From NCBI GenBank assembly GCA_965602945.1, contig CBFDBC010000191.1, positions 1 through 7,261 of the forward strand: a stretch of DNA of 7,261 nt, read 5' to 3'. Within the stretch, counting starts at the first letter, position 1. Each line of letters begins with the position of its first letter. Positions 5,255 to 7,261 of this stretch are shown in pieces. The position numbers and the translations under genes are program-made. Under the pieces are notes generated by a model. It saw nothing but the letters and a program-made list of their open reading frames with translations, was not told where the DNA came from and made no database searches. The stretch comes from JAUXEH01 sp965602945 (GTDB lineage: Bacteria; Acidobacteriota; Aminicenantia; Aminicenantales; Aminicenantaceae).

Positions 5255-6163
5255 ATGGATCAGGGAACGCTTTTCGACATCAAACGCTACGCCATACACG
5301 ACGGGCCCGGGATCCGCACGACCCTGTTCTTCAAGGGCTGCCCCCTCAAGTGCTGGTGGTGCCACAACCCCGAAGGGATCTCATCCCGGCTCGAGCTCAT
5401 CCTCAAACCCAACCGCTGCCTGGAGGAGTGCGACCTGTGTCTTTCCAGCTGCCCGGAGAAGGCGCTCTCCAAACCGGACGGCCGCATCCGGGTCGAGCGT
5501 GACAGCTGCCGTGTGCACGGACTCTGCGCAGAGGCGTGCCCCACCGGGGCCCTGGAAGTGGTGGGAGAGACCCGGACCGTGGATGAGGTCATGCGGGAAA
5601 TCCGGAAAGACCGGATCTTCTACGAGCGCTCCGGAGGGGGCGTGACCTTCTCCGGAGGGGAACCCCTCCAGCAGATCGAGTTCCTGGCCGGGCTGCTGAA
5701 GGAGTGCAGGAAGGACGATCTGCACACCGTGGTCGACACCTCGGGCCACGCCCCATACGAGCGGCTGGAGGAAATCCGGGATACGGTCGACCTATTTTTC
5801 TATGACCTCAAACACCTGGACCCGGAAAAGCACCGGGAGATGACCGGTGTCTCCAACGAGATCATCCTGGACAACCTGCGCCGCCTGTCCGAGACGGGCA
5901 GCCGGATCCAGATCCGGGTTCCGGTGGTCCGGGGGGTCAACGACGACACCGGCCACACCGGCAGGATGGCCGAGTTCCTGGGCTCCCTGCCCGGCATCAG
6001 AGACATCAGCCTGCTTCCCTATCACAGCATGGGAAGCCAGAAATATAAAAACCTGGACGTTTCCTGCCCGAACCCCGAGGCTGAACCGCCATCGGAAGCC
6101 GCTATGGCCGGCATCCGGGCGGTCCTGGAAGACCGGGGCTTCAGGGTCAGGATCGGAGGATAA
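5255..6163 (+). CDS. Glycyl radical enzyme activase (radical SAM), HypD-activase type
   Basis: This 302-residue protein uses S-adenosylmethionine and an iron-sulfur cluster to make the glycyl radical on its partner enzyme. The radical SAM motif is CPLKCWWC (Cys29, Cys33, Cys36), followed by HNPEG; FSGGEPLQQ (132-140) is the SAM-contacting GGE motif. Between them is the ferredoxin-like insert of most GRE activases except the PFL type. It has Cys55, 59, 62 and 66 (Cx3Cx2Cx3CP), then Cys85, 91 and 95, where the expected fourth Cys is His88 (CRVHGLCAEACP). The frame is open back to ATG 5078. The start at 5255 is preferred because MDQGTLFDIKRYAIHDGPG is the usual family N-terminus, GAGG lies at 5240-5243, and the promoter lies between the two starts. 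The gene after it begins 2 bases past its stop, so the pair is co-transcribed and probably co-translated. The assignment to a HypD-like partner rests on that neighbour. Confidence 0.93.
   Translation: MDQGTLFDIKRYAIHDGPGIRTTLFFKGCPLKCWWCHNPEGISSRLELILKPNRCLEECDLCLSSCPEKALSKPDGRIRVERDSCRVHGLCAEACPTGALEVVGETRTVDEVMREIRKDRIFYERSGGGVTFSGGEPLQQIEFLAGLLKECRKDDLHTVVDTSGHAPYERLEEIRDTVDLFFYDLKHLDPEKHREMTGVSNEIILDNLRRLSETGSRIQIRVPVVRGVNDDTGHTGRMAEFLGSLPGIRDISLLPYHSMGSQKYKNLDVSCPNPEAEPPSEAAMAGIRAVLEDRGFRVRIGG
6155..6159 (+). promoter_or_regulatory. Ribosome-binding site for the GRE inside the activase 3' end
   Basis: GGAGG lies in the last codons of the activase, with its TAA at 6161-6163 and the GRE ATG at 6166. 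The 6-base spacing is good and the arrangement implies translational coupling of the two genes. Confidence 0.75.
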
Positions 6164-6165
6164 CC

Positions 6166-7261
6166 ATGAACGAACGCATCCGCAAACTAAGGGAGCAGAG
6201 CCTCGAGACCAAACCCTCGATCTCCGTGGAGCGCGCCCGGCTCATCACAGAGTTCCTGCGCAGCGATGAAGCCCGGGGCCTCTCCACACAGGTCGCGCGG
6301 GCCAGGGCATTCCAGTATATACTCGAGAACAAGGCCGTCGTTTTCAACGCGGGGGAGCTGATCGTGGGCGAGCGGGGCCACGCCCCGAGGGCCACGCCCA
6401 CCTACCCGGAGATCACGGTGCACAGCCGGCAGGACCTGGACATCCTGGACACACGGGAAAAGACCTCCTATGCCGTGGACCGGGAGACCAAAGATATCTA
6501 CGAGAACGAGATCATCCCCTTCTGGGGAGGGCGGTCCATCCGCGACCGCATCTTCATGCAGGTATCGGATGACTGGAAAGAGGCATTTGCGGCGGGTGTG
6601 TTCACCGAATTCATGGAGCAGAGGGCGCCGGGACACACCGTGCTGGACGGGAAGATCTACCGCAAGGGCATGCTGGATTTCAAGCAGGATATCCTGAGGA
6701 GCCTGGAGGCGCTGGACCTCCTGAACGATCCGGAGGCCTTCGCCAAGCGCGAGGAGCTGAGGGCCATGGACATCGCTGCCGATGCGCTCATCCGGTTCGG
6801 GGAGCGGCACAGCGAAAAAGCCCGGGAACTGGCCGCGGAGGAGAGCGATCCGCTGAGGAAGGCGGAGCTTGAGAAGATCGCCGAGGTGTGCGAGCGCGTT
6901 CCGGCGCATGCGCCCCGGGATTTCCGGGAGGCGCTCCAGTACTACTGGTTCGTGCACCTGGGTGTGATCACCGAGCTCAACGGCTGGGACTCGTTCAATC
7001 CCGGCCGCCTGGACCAGCACCTGTATCCCTTCTACCAAAAAGGGCTGGACGAAGGTACGCTCAACGAGGGCCAGGCCCGGGAACTCCTGCAGGCGTTCTG
7101 GGTCAAGTTCAACAACCAGCCCGCCCCGCCCAAGGTCGGGGTCACGGCCGAGGAAAGCGGCACCTACACCGATTTCGCGCTCATAAACTTGGGAGGAGTG
7201 AAGGAGGACGGCTCCGACGGGGTCAATGACCTCTCCTACCTCATCCTGGACGTGATCGAGG
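6166..7261 (+). CDS. hypD: Glycyl radical enzyme, 4-hydroxyproline dehydratase-like (5' part)
   Basis: The first 365 residues of a glycyl radical enzyme; family members run to about 780-850 residues, so the catalytic Cys and glycyl loop lie outside the window. By eye the sequence is closely similar to Clostridioides difficile trans-4-hydroxy-L-proline dehydratase (HypD) as I recall it. Shared blocks include ELIVGE, PTYPEI, FTEFMEQRAPGHTV (147-160), WDSFNPGRLDQHL (274-286), KFNNQPAPPKVG and TYTDF. Residues I recall lining the HypD pocket are all kept with a constant offset of three: Phe149, His157, Asp275, Ser331, Asp336 and Phe337. HypD dehydrates hydroxyproline to pyrroline-5-carboxylate, which ProC reduces to proline. 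No proC is visible here. A related C-N-cleaving hydroxyproline lyase (HplG) or an untested relative acting on a similar substrate remains possible. The activase directly upstream is its expected partner. Calling it pyruvate formate-lyase, a common automatic label, would be wrong. Confidence 0.8.
   Translation, partial: MNERIRKLREQSLETKPSISVERARLITEFLRSDEARGLSTQVARARAFQYILENKAVVFNAGELIVGERGHAPRATPTYPEITVHSRQDLDILDTREKTSYAVDRETKDIYENEIIPFWGGRSIRDRIFMQVSDDWKEAFAAGVFTEFMEQRAPGHTVLDGKIYRKGMLDFKQDILRSLEALDLLNDPEAFAKREELRAMDIAADALIRFGERHSEKARELAAEESDPLRKAELEKIAEVCERVPAHAPRDFREALQYYWFVHLGVITELNGWDSFNPGRLDQHLYPFYQKGLDEGTLNEGQARELLQAFWVKFNNQPAPPKVGVTAEESGTYTDFALINLGGVKEDGSDGVNDLSYLILDVIE

Noticed and set aside
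6166..7261. Annotation as pyruvate formate-lyase, choline trimethylamine-lyase or isethionate lyase
   Set aside because: The FTEFMEQRAPGHT and KFNNQPAPPKVG...TYTDF blocks fit the hydroxyproline dehydratase group best, and the activase has the ferredoxin insert that PFL activase lacks.

Overview
The window looks like part of a GC-rich chromosome from an anaerobic bacterium. The evidence is a glycyl radical enzyme (oxygen-sensitive family) with its radical SAM activase, strong Shine-Dalgarno sites, sigma70-like promoters and a probably envelope-targeted sugar mutarotase. The taxon cannot be fixed from sequence alone. An uncultured anaerobe of the Acidobacteriota/Aminicenantes or Desulfobacterota kind is only a guess.

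Layout. A divergent intergenic region at about 5034-5254 separates two transcription directions. To the right (+ strand) lies a two-gene unit: a glycyl-radical-enzyme activase (5255-6163), then, two bases after its stop, a glycyl radical enzyme (6166 to beyond the window edge). The enzyme most resembles 4-hydroxyproline dehydratase (HypD). To the left (- strand) lies an aldose 1-epimerase with an N-terminal export signal (5033-3870). After a 218-base gap with its own candidate promoter comes a cluster in one direction: a sodium:solute symporter (3651-1678), a GntR/FCD repressor-type regulator (1661-984), a PTS EIIA domain fused to a C-terminal zinc ribbon (917-96), and the first 26 codons of a possible small membrane protein (80-1).

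How the genes may work together. The symporter is a candidate importer of the GRE substrate, and the FCD regulator a candidate sensor of it. The link is supported by an identical 11-base element, TGATATATTAC, in both the activase promoter region (5188-5198, inside a 19-base inverted repeat) and the symporter promoter region (3721-3731, opposite strand). The half-site TGATAT occurs again nearby. This could be the operator of the GntR regulator, or a shared extended -10 element. The epimerase and EIIA proteins point to sugars rather than hydroxyproline, so a single pathway is not proven.

Most unusual points: the symporter carries an apparent extra four-helix membrane module of about 120 residues between its SSS core and its C-terminal helices; the EIIA protein is fused to a coiled-coil plus zinc-ribbon tail; and the activase has His in place of one expected Cys in its second ferredoxin-like cluster. 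Two fragments resembling a widespread GATTGCTTC/CGCAATGAC dispersed repeat sit in the gaps at 968-985 and 3826-3856. No RNA genes, insertion sequences or CRISPR arrays were seen.
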